The notes under the pieces are model-generated. The model was not told the DNA's origin and made no database searches. It was given only the letters and a program-made list of their open reading frames with translations. From a virus: DNA of 54,420 nt. The first letter of the stretch is position 1. Every line of letters starts with the position of its first letter. A program made the translations under genes and the position numbers. Positions 8,608 through 16,880 of this stretch are shown one piece after another. The stretch covers positions 1 to 54,420 of IMG/VR virus record IMGVR_UViG_3300044952_000784; one strand, given 5' to 3'.

Positions 8608-9309
8608 ATGATAAATGTACCTTTAAACAAAATCTTATTCCTTGACATTGAAACTGTTGGTTGTGAAGCCAGTTTTGATGCCTTAAAAACAAACAAACCT
8701 GAATTAGCCTTTCAGTTTGAAAATTATTATGATTGGTTTGAAAAAAGATTTCCAGAGGATGGTGCTGATGGTTTTGATTCTATGTTTCATAATCGTTCAG
8801 CACTTGTTTCTGAGTTCCTAAAAATTGCTTGTGTTTCTCTGGCATTTGTTAATGATGATGGGTCAATTAAAATGCAATCATTTTCTGGAAAAGACGAATT
8901 GGATATTCTTAAAAAAACCCAAAAGGTTCTTCAAAAAGTTGGCTCATTAAATTATTTCCTTTGTGGCCATAATGTTAAGGGATTTGATATTCCAGTATTG
9001 GCTAAGAGAATGATGATTAATGGACTGATGCCCCCAAAGATTTTACCAAGTTTTGATACTAAACCTTGGGAAGTTAAAGCAATAGACACAAAAGACATTT
9101 GGCAATATGGTCAATTTGGTTCAATTGCATCTTTAGAGTTAATGTGTGTTAGTCTTGGTATAGAATCATCAAAGAATATGGATGTTACAGGTAATAAAGT
9201 ACATGACGCATATTGGAATGACAACAATATTGAAGGTATTACAAAATATTGTGAGAGGGATGTTGAGGTTTTAATTGATGTAATTAAGAAACTTTTAATT
9301 TTAAAATAA
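8608..9309 (+). CDS. DnaQ-like 3'-5' exonuclease (PolB-type, DEDDy)
   Basis: A 233-residue predicted exonuclease. All four metal-binding acids of the DEDDy class are visible: D13 and E15 in LDIET, D127 in GHNVKGFDIPVL, and D218 with Y214 in YCERDV. The family (predicted 3'-5' exonuclease related to the PolB proofreading domain, Pfam PF10108) removes nucleotides from 3' ends of single-stranded DNA. No polymerase domain is attached. It lies between a glycosyltransferase and a nucleotidylyltransferase, so it is a DNA-metabolism gene embedded in the glycan island. Confidence 0.88.
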   Translation: MINVPLNKILFLDIETVGCEASFDALKTNKPELAFQFENYYDWFEKRFPEDGADGFDSMFHNRSALVSEFLKIACVSLAFVNDDGSIKMQSFSGKDELDILKKTQKVLQKVGSLNYFLCGHNVKGFDIPVLAKRMMINGLMPPKILPSFDTKPWEVKAIDTKDIWQYGQFGSIASLELMCVSLGIESSKNMDVTGNKVHDAYWNDNNIEGITKYCERDVEVLIDVIKKLLILK

Positions 9310-9312
9310 GGT

Positions 9313-9702
9313 ATGAAGGTCTGGGTAAATGGTTGTTTTGACGTTTTACATATTGGGCATATTCATTTGTTAGAATATGCAAAAAGTTTTGGTTATGTAT
9401 TTGTTGGGTTAGATAGTGATATGAGAGTTAAAGAATTAAAGGGTAATGATAGACCCTTTAATTCTTTGGATGCAAGATTTAAAGTAATGTCCTCTTTAAA
9501 ATATGTTGATGAAGTAACTTCTTTTGATTCTGATACTGAATTAAAATCAATTTTGGCTTACTATCAACCAGATATAATGATTATTGGAGATGATTATAAG
9601 GGGAAAGAAATAATTGGTCAAGAATTTGTTAAAGAGGTTGTTTTCTTTGAAAAAACACCTAATATTAGTACAACTAAAATATTAAATAACAATAAAAACT
9701 AA
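9313..9702 (+). CDS. Nucleotidylyltransferase of the HldE-C/TagD type
   Basis: A 129-residue cytidylyltransferase-like protein with the HxGH nucleotide-binding motif (H13-I-G-H16) after the opening VNGCFDVLH, and the ISTTKI motif near the C-terminus, which corresponds to the conserved ISSTxI of this superfamily. Members activate a sugar phosphate or glycerol phosphate with CTP or ATP. The phrase RPFNSLDARFKVMSSLKYVDEV and the short length fit the adenylyltransferase domain of HldE (ADP-heptose pathway) best, but a glycerol-phosphate cytidylyltransferase cannot be excluded. No partner kinase is seen in this window. Confidence 0.82.
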   Translation: MKVWVNGCFDVLHIGHIHLLEYAKSFGYVFVGLDSDMRVKELKGNDRPFNSLDARFKVMSSLKYVDEVTSFDSDTELKSILAYYQPDIMIIGDDYKGKEIIGQEFVKEVVFFEKTPNISTTKILNNNKN

Positions 9703-9707
9703 AAAAA

Positions 9708-10316
9708 ATGAGTTTAGGAAATGATTTTGATGATTTATCGCAAGAAGAAATTGAAAGATTGCAAAATCTTATGAATGAACAAGGTGATGATGATGATATT
9801 AATGGACTTTTGGAAATGTTTGGCATTTCACCAGAAGAATATGGTACATTATTTGAAACTGCAATGAAGGTAAAAAACCTTGGATATAAAAAAGTACATC
9901 CAGATGCAATTGAACCATTTTATAATTATGAAAAAGATTCTGGATTTGACCTCTGTTCAGTAGAAGAAGTTGTATTAAAACCCCTATCTAGGCTAATGGT
10001 AAACACGGGGTTGGCCTTTAATATACCAGATGAACATGAAATACAGATTAGACCAAAAAGTGGATTAGCAATCAATTATGGGGTTACTGTATTGAACACA
10101 CCATCTACTATTGATGGGGGTTATGTTGGGGAAGTTAAGGTAATTTTGTTTAACACATCAAGAGAAGAGTTTCATATTAAGAAAGGAACAAAGATTGCAC
10201 AAGCAGTATTGTGTCCAGTAATACAAGGCAAATATGTTAATATAGAAAATATTGATGAATTACCCCAAACAGATAGGGGGGATAATGGTTTTGGATCAAC
10301 AGGAATACAATTATAA
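9708..10316 (+). CDS. dut: dUTPase with acidic N-terminal extension
   Basis: A trimeric-type dUTP diphosphatase, which hydrolyses dUTP to dUMP and diphosphate to keep uracil out of DNA. All five motifs are present: DSGFDLCS (77-84), RPKSGLA (115-121), TPSTIDGGYVGEVKV (131-145) with the catalytic D136 region, GTKIAQAVLCPV (160-171) and RGDNGFGSTG (190-199). At 202 residues it is about 55 residues longer than the usual enzyme; the extra N-terminus is acidic and helical (QEEIERLQNLMNEQGDDDD) and is unlike the catalytic core. It starts after an A-rich leader, six nt behind the nucleotidylyltransferase. Confidence 0.97.
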   Translation: MSLGNDFDDLSQEEIERLQNLMNEQGDDDDINGLLEMFGISPEEYGTLFETAMKVKNLGYKKVHPDAIEPFYNYEKDSGFDLCSVEEVVLKPLSRLMVNTGLAFNIPDEHEIQIRPKSGLAINYGVTVLNTPSTIDGGYVGEVKVILFNTSREEFHIKKGTKIAQAVLCPVIQGKYVNIENIDELPQTDRGDNGFGSTGIQL

Positions 10317-10322
10317 TAAATT

Positions 10323-10928
10323 ATGGAGTTAGTTTTGATAGGGGCTGGTGGGTGTGCTAATGAGATTAGAGCTGAAATGAAAAATAATATAAAATGTTTT
10401 GTTGAAGATACTTTCTTTAATGAAAATAATGATAATATTTATCCTTTATCCAAATTTGATCCAAAAAAATATATTGTTTTAGTTGCAATAGGTGATAGTA
10501 AATTAAGAAAAAGTTTAGTTGAAAAATTACCAAAGGAGACTATATATACAAAATATATTAGTCCTTCAGCACAAATTTTAAATAAAAACATTGAATTTGG
10601 CGAAGGTAGTATTGTTTGTTCAGGTGTGATTATTACAACTAATTGTAATTTTGGTAAACACACTCATTTAAACATACATACATCAATAGGTCATGATTGT
10701 AAAATTGGAGATTATTTTACAACTGCTCCTGGTGCAAGAGTTTCAGGAAATTGTAATATTGGAGATGTTGTTTATTTGGGGACTAATTCTAGTGTAAAAC
10801 AGAAGATTAATATTTGTGAAGAAGTTGTAATTGGTTCAAATGGTTGTGTAGTGAAAGATATAAATAAACCTGGAACTTATGTTGGAGTTCCTGTAAAAAT
10901 AATTAAAAATGGCGCAAGGAGTTTATAA
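10323..10928 (+). CDS. NeuD/PglD-type sugar O- or N-acyltransferase
   Basis: The N-terminal LVLIGAGGCANEI (residues 3-15) is the nucleotide-sugar binding start of the NeuD/PglD family, and the second half is a left-handed beta-helix with hexapeptide repeats (IEFGEGSIVCSGVIITTNCNFG, then VVYLGTNSSVKQ). A conserved histidine pair is visible in LNIHTSIGHDCKIGDY, where PglD uses such a His as catalytic base. The family acetylates UDP-amino sugars or sialic acids. The 3' end overlaps the short DegT-type aminotransferase by 20 nt; this PglD/PglE-like pairing suggests acetylation of the amino group made by its neighbour. The substrate is inferred. Confidence 0.88.
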   Translation: MELVLIGAGGCANEIRAEMKNNIKCFVEDTFFNENNDNIYPLSKFDPKKYIVLVAIGDSKLRKSLVEKLPKETIYTKYISPSAQILNKNIEFGEGSIVCSGVIITTNCNFGKHTHLNIHTSIGHDCKIGDYFTTAPGARVSGNCNIGDVVYLGTNSSVKQKINICEEVVIGSNGCVVKDINKPGTYVGVPVKIIKNGARSL

Positions 10929-11553
10929 AATAACTGAAGACTTTGAGAAAAGTATATGCGATTATACTGGAGCACCTTATGCAATTGCTTTAGACAATAT
11001 GAGTAATGCTCTTTTTCTTTCATTGTATTATGAAAAAAACATTAAAAAATCATTGGCCACTGATTATGTAGATTGCCCTTCAAGGACATATCCTTCAGTT
11101 CCTTGTGAAATAATTCATGCAGGGTTAAAAGTTAATTTTACACCTGTAGAGGGTAACACAACTAAAGGCTCATATAGGTTAAACCCAACAAATGTGATAG
11201 ATTCTGCCCTAAGATTTACTGCAAATATGTATATACCAGAAACTCACATGTGTGTATCATTCACAGGACCATACAAAACATTGAAATTGAGTAAAGGCGG
11301 TGCAATTTTAACAGACAATCTGCATGCTGCTATGTGGTTCAAAAGAGCAAGGTTTAGTGGTAGAAGAGAATGTTCTTATCATGATGATTATTTTGATATG
11401 TTAGGTTGGAATTTTTATATGATGCCAGAACTTGCAGCAAGAGGATTATTGATGATGAGTCAATTTTATAACTTGAATGGAACAAAAAAACATAATGAGG
11501 ATTTGGAATTACCATATCCTGATTTATCTACTTATGAAATTTATAAAAAATAA
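10909..11553 (+). CDS. Short DegT/DnrJ/EryC1-like sugar aminotransferase
   Basis: The 214-residue protein matches the large-domain core of PLP-dependent sugar aminotransferases: YAIALDNMSNALFLSL (cofactor phosphate region), IDSA with D98 (pyridine-nitrogen contact) and SFTGPYKTLKLSKGGAIL with the likely Schiff-base lysine K123. Typical members have 360-400 residues; the C-terminal small domain is missing and no room is left before the next gene at 11574. The end (YPDLSTYEIYKK) is shared with the other short copy at 24529-25128, so the shortness looks original and not due to a break. Partner of the NeuD-like acyltransferase that it overlaps. Confidence 0.8.
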   Translation: MAQGVYKITEDFEKSICDYTGAPYAIALDNMSNALFLSLYYEKNIKKSLATDYVDCPSRTYPSVPCEIIHAGLKVNFTPVEGNTTKGSYRLNPTNVIDSALRFTANMYIPETHMCVSFTGPYKTLKLSKGGAILTDNLHAAMWFKRARFSGRRECSYHDDYFDMLGWNFYMMPELAARGLLMMSQFYNLNGTKKHNEDLELPYPDLSTYEIYKK

Positions 11554-11573
11554 TTTTAAAACATTAAAAAAGT

Positions 11574-13241
11574 ATGAAAGTTGCAAAACTAATAATGTCG
11601 TGTGATGATTCATATTACCAAGACTATTGGCCTGTGGTTGCCAAGGTTTGTAAAAAGCAATTAGGAGCAACTCCAGTATTATTTAAAATAGGAGAAAAAG
11701 AAACTGATTTTTATTTTGATGGAAACGGATTGGTTAAGGAAGTCAAAGCCCTGCCACAAATTCAAATAAGTATTCAAGCTATATTCTATAGACTATATGG
11801 AACTAAGTTTTTTCCAGATGAAGTTTGTCTAATTTCTGACATTGATATGATGTTGTTTAGTTATGACTATTTTCAAAACACAATAAAAGATTTTGATGAG
11901 GACAGCATTGTGGTATATTCTAGTGATGCGTATGATTTAGAAAGGAATGATTCTAAAGGATGGTTTGATTCTAATATTTTTGCAATGTGTTATAACGCAG
12001 CAAAGGGTAAAATATTTGAAGAAATTTTTAATTTGGAAGGCAGTTTCTCAGATTTTTTTGATCGGTTAAGTAAATTTAAATACAAAAAAATATTAAAGTG
12101 GTATGGTGACGAAATATATTTAACCAAAAAAATTGAAGAATTCTCGGATAGGTTTCAGGTACATAAATTAAGACGCGGTTATGAGGAAGGATTTTTTCTT
12201 AAAGACAGAATTGAAAAGTGGCATTTTCCAATAGACTATGTTGACAACCAAATGAAATCACTTAACGCACGTGATGGTAGTTATGATGAAAAACTGCTAA
12301 AAGAAGGATTTTACTTAGATTGTCATTGTGTAAGACCTTTTGATTTACATGAAAAAGAAATTAATTATGTTGCGGATATGATCACATGTAGACAAAATTT
12401 AATCCAAACTATTCCAGGTCAAGATTATAGTACAGTAAATGACAGATGTTTAATTCATAATGGGGATGTAGTGGATATAGGTTGTTTGAATTGGGATTGG
12501 AGTAATTTTTTTATTGGGAAGAAAAGAGTAATTGGTGTCGACCCCTTTGAAAATCAAATTAGACACACAGAGCTTTTCAAAGGAGTAATTGGTAAAGAAG
12601 ATGGCATCATAAAAATGAAAAACAAAGGTATAAACACATCTATGATTAACTCAGAGGATGGGGAAGAGGTAAAAGTTAAAACATGGAAAAATTTTTGTAA
12701 AGAATTCTCAATAAACAAAATTTCATTATTGAAAATCAATATTGAAGGTGCAGAATATGATTTATTAGATAGTTTTGATAATCAAGATTTTGAAAATATT
12801 GACCAAATAGCTATAAGTTTCCATGATTGGATGATTCCAGAATGGAAATCAAAAACAGAAAAATCTTTAAGTGTTTTAGAATCAAAAAATTTTTCTTTAC
12901 AAAAAATAAATAATCCTTGGAATTGGTTTTTAGCAACCAAAAAAGAATTCTTAAATGAAAAATATCAAAATAAGAAAAAAAATGAAATCCACATTTCTTT
13001 TTTGGATACTCCACAATTAGAGATTAAGGGCAATACGTTAAAAAATTACTATGTTGAATTTTTGGACGAGAATGACAATGTTATTTATTCTTCAGAAATT
13101 AAAACAGGTATGTGGACATCTTGTAATAAAAAACACTATAAAAAATGGAAAATTAAGATTAATGGTAAAATTGTCCACGATTTAAACAATACATTCATTC
13201 CTTACAATAATGAAGTGATGGTTTACATTGATAATTGCTAG
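11574..13241 (+). CDS. Fusion of GT-A glycosyltransferase, FkbM methyltransferase and C-terminal beta domain
   Basis: Residues 1 to about 280 look like a GT-A glycosyltransferase: VCLISDIDMMLF contains the D-x-D motif (near 89-91) and WYGDEIYLTKKI the later acidic motif. Residues about 300-460 are an FkbM-type methyltransferase: VDIGCLNWDW, VIGVDPFE and the family signature LLKINIEGAEYDLL. The last 75 residues contain KNYYVEFLDENDNVIYSSEI and MWTSCNKKHYKKWKIKI, a beta-rich module often appended to glycan enzymes. A bifunctional enzyme that adds a sugar and O-methylates it (or a neighbour) is inferred. The start ATG follows a 20 nt gap after the short aminotransferase. Confidence 0.8.
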   Translation: MKVAKLIMSCDDSYYQDYWPVVAKVCKKQLGATPVLFKIGEKETDFYFDGNGLVKEVKALPQIQISIQAIFYRLYGTKFFPDEVCLISDIDMMLFSYDYFQNTIKDFDEDSIVVYSSDAYDLERNDSKGWFDSNIFAMCYNAAKGKIFEEIFNLEGSFSDFFDRLSKFKYKKILKWYGDEIYLTKKIEEFSDRFQVHKLRRGYEEGFFLKDRIEKWHFPIDYVDNQMKSLNARDGSYDEKLLKEGFYLDCHCVRPFDLHEKEINYVADMITCRQNLIQTIPGQDYSTVNDRCLIHNGDVVDIGCLNWDWSNFFIGKKRVIGVDPFENQIRHTELFKGVIGKEDGIIKMKNKGINTSMINSEDGEEVKVKTWKNFCKEFSINKISLLKINIEGAEYDLLDSFDNQDFENIDQIAISFHDWMIPEWKSKTEKSLSVLESKNFSLQKINNPWNWFLATKKEFLNEKYQNKKKNEIHISFLDTPQLEIKGNTLKNYYVEFLDENDNVIYSSEIKTGMWTSCNKKHYKKWKIKINGKIVHDLNNTFIPYNNEVMVYIDNC

Positions 13242-13272
13242 TTTTTTCAATGAAATAAAAAATAATAACAAT

Positions 13273-14907
13273 ATGATAACAATAGGATTTTCAACAAGAA
13301 AGAGCAATCCAGCATTTATTGAGCAAGTTAAGAAAACAGTTGGCCCAAAAAATGTGGAAATTATTGAGGTAATTAACAATGGTGAAAAATCATTGGCAAA
13401 AGTTTATAATGAAATACTAAATAAGGCAAAGAACAACATTGTTGTTCTTTGTCATGATGACATCATTTTTGAAGATAAAGGTTGGGGGAATAAATTAATT
13501 AAGCACTTTGATAAAACCAATTTTGGCATATTGGGTATTGCTGGCACAACTAGTATGCCATCATCTGGTATGTGGTGGGAAGAAAGAAATAAGATGCTTG
13601 GTATTGTTAACCATAAGCATGAGGGTAAACAATGGGAATCCAAGTATTCAACCTCATTAGGTAATGAGGCAGAAAAGGTGGTAATTGTTGATGGCTTGTT
13701 TATGGCAATTCATAAAGATAGAATTAAGAGCAATTTTATTGAAGATTTTGATGGATTTCATTTCTATGATATATCATTTTGTTTTGAAAACTATATGCAA
13801 GGGGTTAATATTGGCGTTTTATATAATATAAAAATAACTCACTTATCAATTGGACAAACAAATGAGAAATGGGAAGAAAATAAAATTAAATTTGCTGAAA
13901 AGTATGCAGATAACTTGCCAGTTAAATTACCCCATAATGGGAAAAGAAAATTAAATGTTTTAATATCTTGCTTATATTTTAAAAACTTCACAGGATCTGA
14001 ATTATACGTATATGAGTTAGCTAGAAACTTATTAAATCAAAATTGCAATGTTACTGTTGTTTCAGATATAGGGGGGTCATTAACAAAGATGGCAGCAAAT
14101 CTTGGAATTAATGTTTTTCACATAAATGAACCCCCAGGTTTTAAATTGGGTGATGGTAAGTGGGGTGTCAATACTGAGGAGGGTTTTAAAGTTAGTGAAG
14201 AGAATATGCTATATTCTGTTGCACCAGTTAATTATGATGTGATTCATATTCAGCATAAACCAATTGCTGAAAAAATATGTCAATTATATCCGGGTATCCC
14301 AAAACTATATACCATCCACTCAGAGGTTATTTCTGTAGAAGAACCAATATTACATCCATCCATAAAAAAATATGTAGCAATTAGACCTAGTATAGCAGAT
14401 TATATTGAAAATGATTTTAGGATTCCATTGGAAGATATTTCAGTTATATATAACCCAATTGATGAGAATAGATTTAATTTAAATAAATCATCAAATGATA
14501 ATTATGTTTTATTTGTTGGAACAATTGATTATTTAAGAGAGAAAACAATAAGAGACTTAGTTATTTATACCAAAGAAAAAAATCTTGAACTTTGGTTGGT
14601 TGGAGATAGTTCATCAAATTACTTATCTGAATTATTAAATGATTCTCATGTTAAACATTTTAAATCAACTTGGAACATTGAAAAATATACAAAAAAATGT
14701 GTTGAAACTGCTGGTATAATGTTAGGTAGAACAACAATTGAAGGCTGGATGTGTGGAAAAGGTGGTTGGATTTATGAAGTTAATGATATTGGAGATATTT
14801 TGAGTAAAGAATTTCACTTACCCCCAAATCAAGAGGAGTTGGAGGACAAATATTTTGGTTCAACAGTTGCAAAACAAATAAAGGATGAATATATTAAAAT
14901 AATATAA
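13273..14907 (+). CDS. Bifunctional glycosyltransferase, GT2-like plus GT4-like domains
   Basis: The frame opens at 13228, but I choose the ATG at 13273 because the GT fold begins there (MITIGFSTRK) and the upstream residues are low-complexity. The first 205 residues resemble a GT2-type domain, with VVLCHDDIIFED as acidic D-x-D-like motif and FDGFHFYDISFC later. The remaining part, from VLISCLYFKNFTGSELYVYELARNL on, is a GT4-type GT-B enzyme with the interdomain segment VLFVGTIDYLREKT. The acidic E of the usual EPxGxxxxE is in TTIEGWMCGKGG. Two transfer activities in one chain are inferred. It precedes three single-domain glycosyltransferases. Confidence 0.82.
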   Translation: MITIGFSTRKSNPAFIEQVKKTVGPKNVEIIEVINNGEKSLAKVYNEILNKAKNNIVVLCHDDIIFEDKGWGNKLIKHFDKTNFGILGIAGTTSMPSSGMWWEERNKMLGIVNHKHEGKQWESKYSTSLGNEAEKVVIVDGLFMAIHKDRIKSNFIEDFDGFHFYDISFCFENYMQGVNIGVLYNIKITHLSIGQTNEKWEENKIKFAEKYADNLPVKLPHNGKRKLNVLISCLYFKNFTGSELYVYELARNLLNQNCNVTVVSDIGGSLTKMAANLGINVFHINEPPGFKLGDGKWGVNTEEGFKVSEENMLYSVAPVNYDVIHIQHKPIAEKICQLYPGIPKLYTIHSEVISVEEPILHPSIKKYVAIRPSIADYIENDFRIPLEDISVIYNPIDENRFNLNKSSNDNYVLFVGTIDYLREKTIRDLVIYTKEKNLELWLVGDSSSNYLSELLNDSHVKHFKSTWNIEKYTKKCVETAGIMLGRTTIEGWMCGKGGWIYEVNDIGDILSKEFHLPPNQEELEDKYFGSTVAKQIKDEYIKII

Positions 14908-15572
14908 TGAAGATATTGGTAAAATTTCCAACAAGGAATAGAAAAATTAAATTTTTTAATGTTTTAAAAATATACCAAACTCTTGCAAATAATTTGGATA
15001 ATATGTTGTTTTTAATAACAATTGATGAGGATGATATCGAAATGAACAATTCTGATTGTTTGGAAATTTTATCAACTTTTAAAAATTGCAAGGTTGTGGT
15101 TGGTCAAAGTTCTTCAAAAGTACATGCAGTTAATAGAGATATGGACTATGCAAAAGATTGGGATATTTTGCTTTTAGCATCAGATGATATGATTCCCCAA
15201 ATTAAAGGATATGATGAAATTATCATTAATAAAATGAAAGATATATATCCTAATACAGATGGGGTTCTGTGGTTTAATGATGGGTTTAAAAAGAGTGAAT
15301 TAAATACAATTTGTATTTTGGGCAAAAGATATTATGAAAAATTTAATTACATTTATTATCCTGGATATAAATCAACATGGTGTGATAATGAATTTATGAG
15401 TGTTGCAAATTTATTAGGTAAGCAAACATATTTTGATGATGTCATCATAAAACATGAACACCCAGATTGGGGATTTGGAAAACAAGATGAAATTCATAAA
15501 AAAAATTATCAAGATTTAAATTATGATACAAATCTTTACAATAACAGAAAAAAAATTAATTTTGAATTATGA
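14907..15572 (+). CDS. GT-A type glycosyltransferase, paralogue of the left-edge gene
   Basis: A 221-residue protein that opens MKILVKFPTRNRKIKFF and has LLASDDMIPQIKGYDEI near residues 90-106, in parallel with the partial gene at 1-322. The segments FLITIDEDDIEM and SSSKVHAVNRDMDY fit nucleotide-sugar binding of a GT2-like fold. Its ATG overlaps the preceding stop (TAATG), and the next gene starts 4 nt before its own stop, so the series is probably translated as a coupled unit. No assignment to a substrate is possible. Confidence 0.72.
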   Translation: MKILVKFPTRNRKIKFFNVLKIYQTLANNLDNMLFLITIDEDDIEMNNSDCLEILSTFKNCKVVVGQSSSKVHAVNRDMDYAKDWDILLLASDDMIPQIKGYDEIIINKMKDIYPNTDGVLWFNDGFKKSELNTICILGKRYYEKFNYIYYPGYKSTWCDNEFMSVANLLGKQTYFDDVIIKHEHPDWGFGKQDEIHKKNYQDLNYDTNLYNNRKKINFEL

Positions 15573-16222
15573 ATAAAGTAATATCTTTTAGTCTTTGGGG
15601 AGACAATCCAAAATATACTTTAGGTGCAATTAAAAATGCTGAATTGTCAAAAACAATTTACCCAGATTGGGTCTGTAGGTTTTATTGTGGGAAATCAGTG
15701 CCAGAAGATATTGTTGAAAAATTATCAACATTTGATAATGTTGAAATTGTTAAAATGCTAGATGAAGGTGATTGGACTAGTATGTTTTGGAGATTTTATG
15801 CTTGTGAAGACTCAGATATAATGATATCAAGAGATACTGATAGCAGAGTATCAATTAGAGAGAAATTAGCAGTAGATGAATGGCTAAAATCCAATAAAGA
15901 TTTCCATATTATGAGAGATCACCCTTACCACAACGCACTAATAATGGGTGGTATGTGGGGATGCAGAAATAAAATATTAAAAAATATTAAAAATTTAATT
16001 AATGAATATGTTAAGGGTGATTTTTGGCAAATTGACCAAAATTTCCTAAAAGATATTATTTACAATAAAGTTAAAGAAAATTCTTTTGTTCATGATTCAT
16101 ATTTTACTTTAGAAAAAAATACAGTTAAATTTCCTAATAATAGAATGAATAATGAATTTGTTGGCGATGTTTTTGATGAGAATGAAAATAGACATCCTAA
16201 ATTTTATTTAGAAATTTATTAA
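15569..16222 (+). CDS. GT-A type glycosyltransferase with D-x-D motif
   Basis: A 217-residue protein that opens VISFSLWGDNPKYTLGA, a start seen in several viral and bacterial glycan loci. The D-x-D motif is in MISRDTDSRVS (near residues 86-96) and MGGMWGCRNKIL follows. WQIDQNFL near residue 150 resembles the acidic second motif of enzymes that read a D-Q pair. It overlaps the neighbour upstream by ATGA and ends 6 nt before a GT2 gene. Substrate unknown. Confidence 0.72.
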   Translation: MNKVISFSLWGDNPKYTLGAIKNAELSKTIYPDWVCRFYCGKSVPEDIVEKLSTFDNVEIVKMLDEGDWTSMFWRFYACEDSDIMISRDTDSRVSIREKLAVDEWLKSNKDFHIMRDHPYHNALIMGGMWGCRNKILKNIKNLINEYVKGDFWQIDQNFLKDIIYNKVKENSFVHDSYFTLEKNTVKFPNNRMNNEFVGDVFDENENRHPKFYLEIY

Positions 16223-16228
16223 AGAATT

Positions 16229-16879
16229 ATGAAATTAACAATTTTAATTTGTGTGCATAGTATAAATGAATTTTATGATATGTTATTGAATAAATCAATA
16301 AATTCATTGGTTAATCAAACTTATAAAAATTTTAAAACTATTATTGTTTTAGATGAATGTTGGGATTATACTCAAAAAATGATTGAATTAGCAAATTACA
16401 ATTTAGATTTAACCATATTAAAAAAAGATAAAAAACAAGGATTATCATATGCTAAAGAATTTGGTTTAAAGCATGTTGAAACTGAATGGGTTGGATTTTT
16501 GGATGGCGATGATTTATATTTACCAGACAAACTTGAAAAGCAACTTCACTACATAGAAAATAATGAAATTGATTTTTTAGGAACACATGCTTGGAATATT
16601 ACTGGAATAAATGATGATAATTTATTGCCAAGTTGTTTTGATGTTAATGACAATATAACTCATTTAGATATTTTTAATAAAATTTTTAGTGAGAATGTAT
16701 TAACTCATGGTTCTATGTTAGTTAGAAAAAATGCATTATTAGAATTAGGTGGATATAGAGATATTAAAGGTATGGAGGATTGGGATTTATGGCAAAGAGC
16801 CATTAATAATGGGTATAAGTTTTATCAAATACCTGAAAGATTATATATTTATAGATTAAATACTAGTATTATTAGATAA
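16229..16879 (+). CDS. GT2 family glycosyltransferase
   Basis: A canonical but short inverting GT2 enzyme: LTILICVHSINEFYDMLLNKSINSLVNQTYKNF gives the first nucleotide-binding half, GFLDGDDLYLPDKLEKQ contains the D-G-D-D motif (near 91-96), and GGYRDIKGMEDWDLWQRA supplies the catalytic ED-W motif. There is no membrane segment, so it acts in the cytoplasm on a soluble or membrane-proximal acceptor. It sits in the run of glycosyltransferases at 13273-20373. Confidence 0.92.
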   Translation: MKLTILICVHSINEFYDMLLNKSINSLVNQTYKNFKTIIVLDECWDYTQKMIELANYNLDLTILKKDKKQGLSYAKEFGLKHVETEWVGFLDGDDLYLPDKLEKQLHYIENNEIDFLGTHAWNITGINDDNLLPSCFDVNDNITHLDIFNKIFSENVLTHGSMLVRKNALLELGGYRDIKGMEDWDLWQRAINNGYKFYQIPERLYIYRLNTSIIR

Positions 16880-16880
16880 T

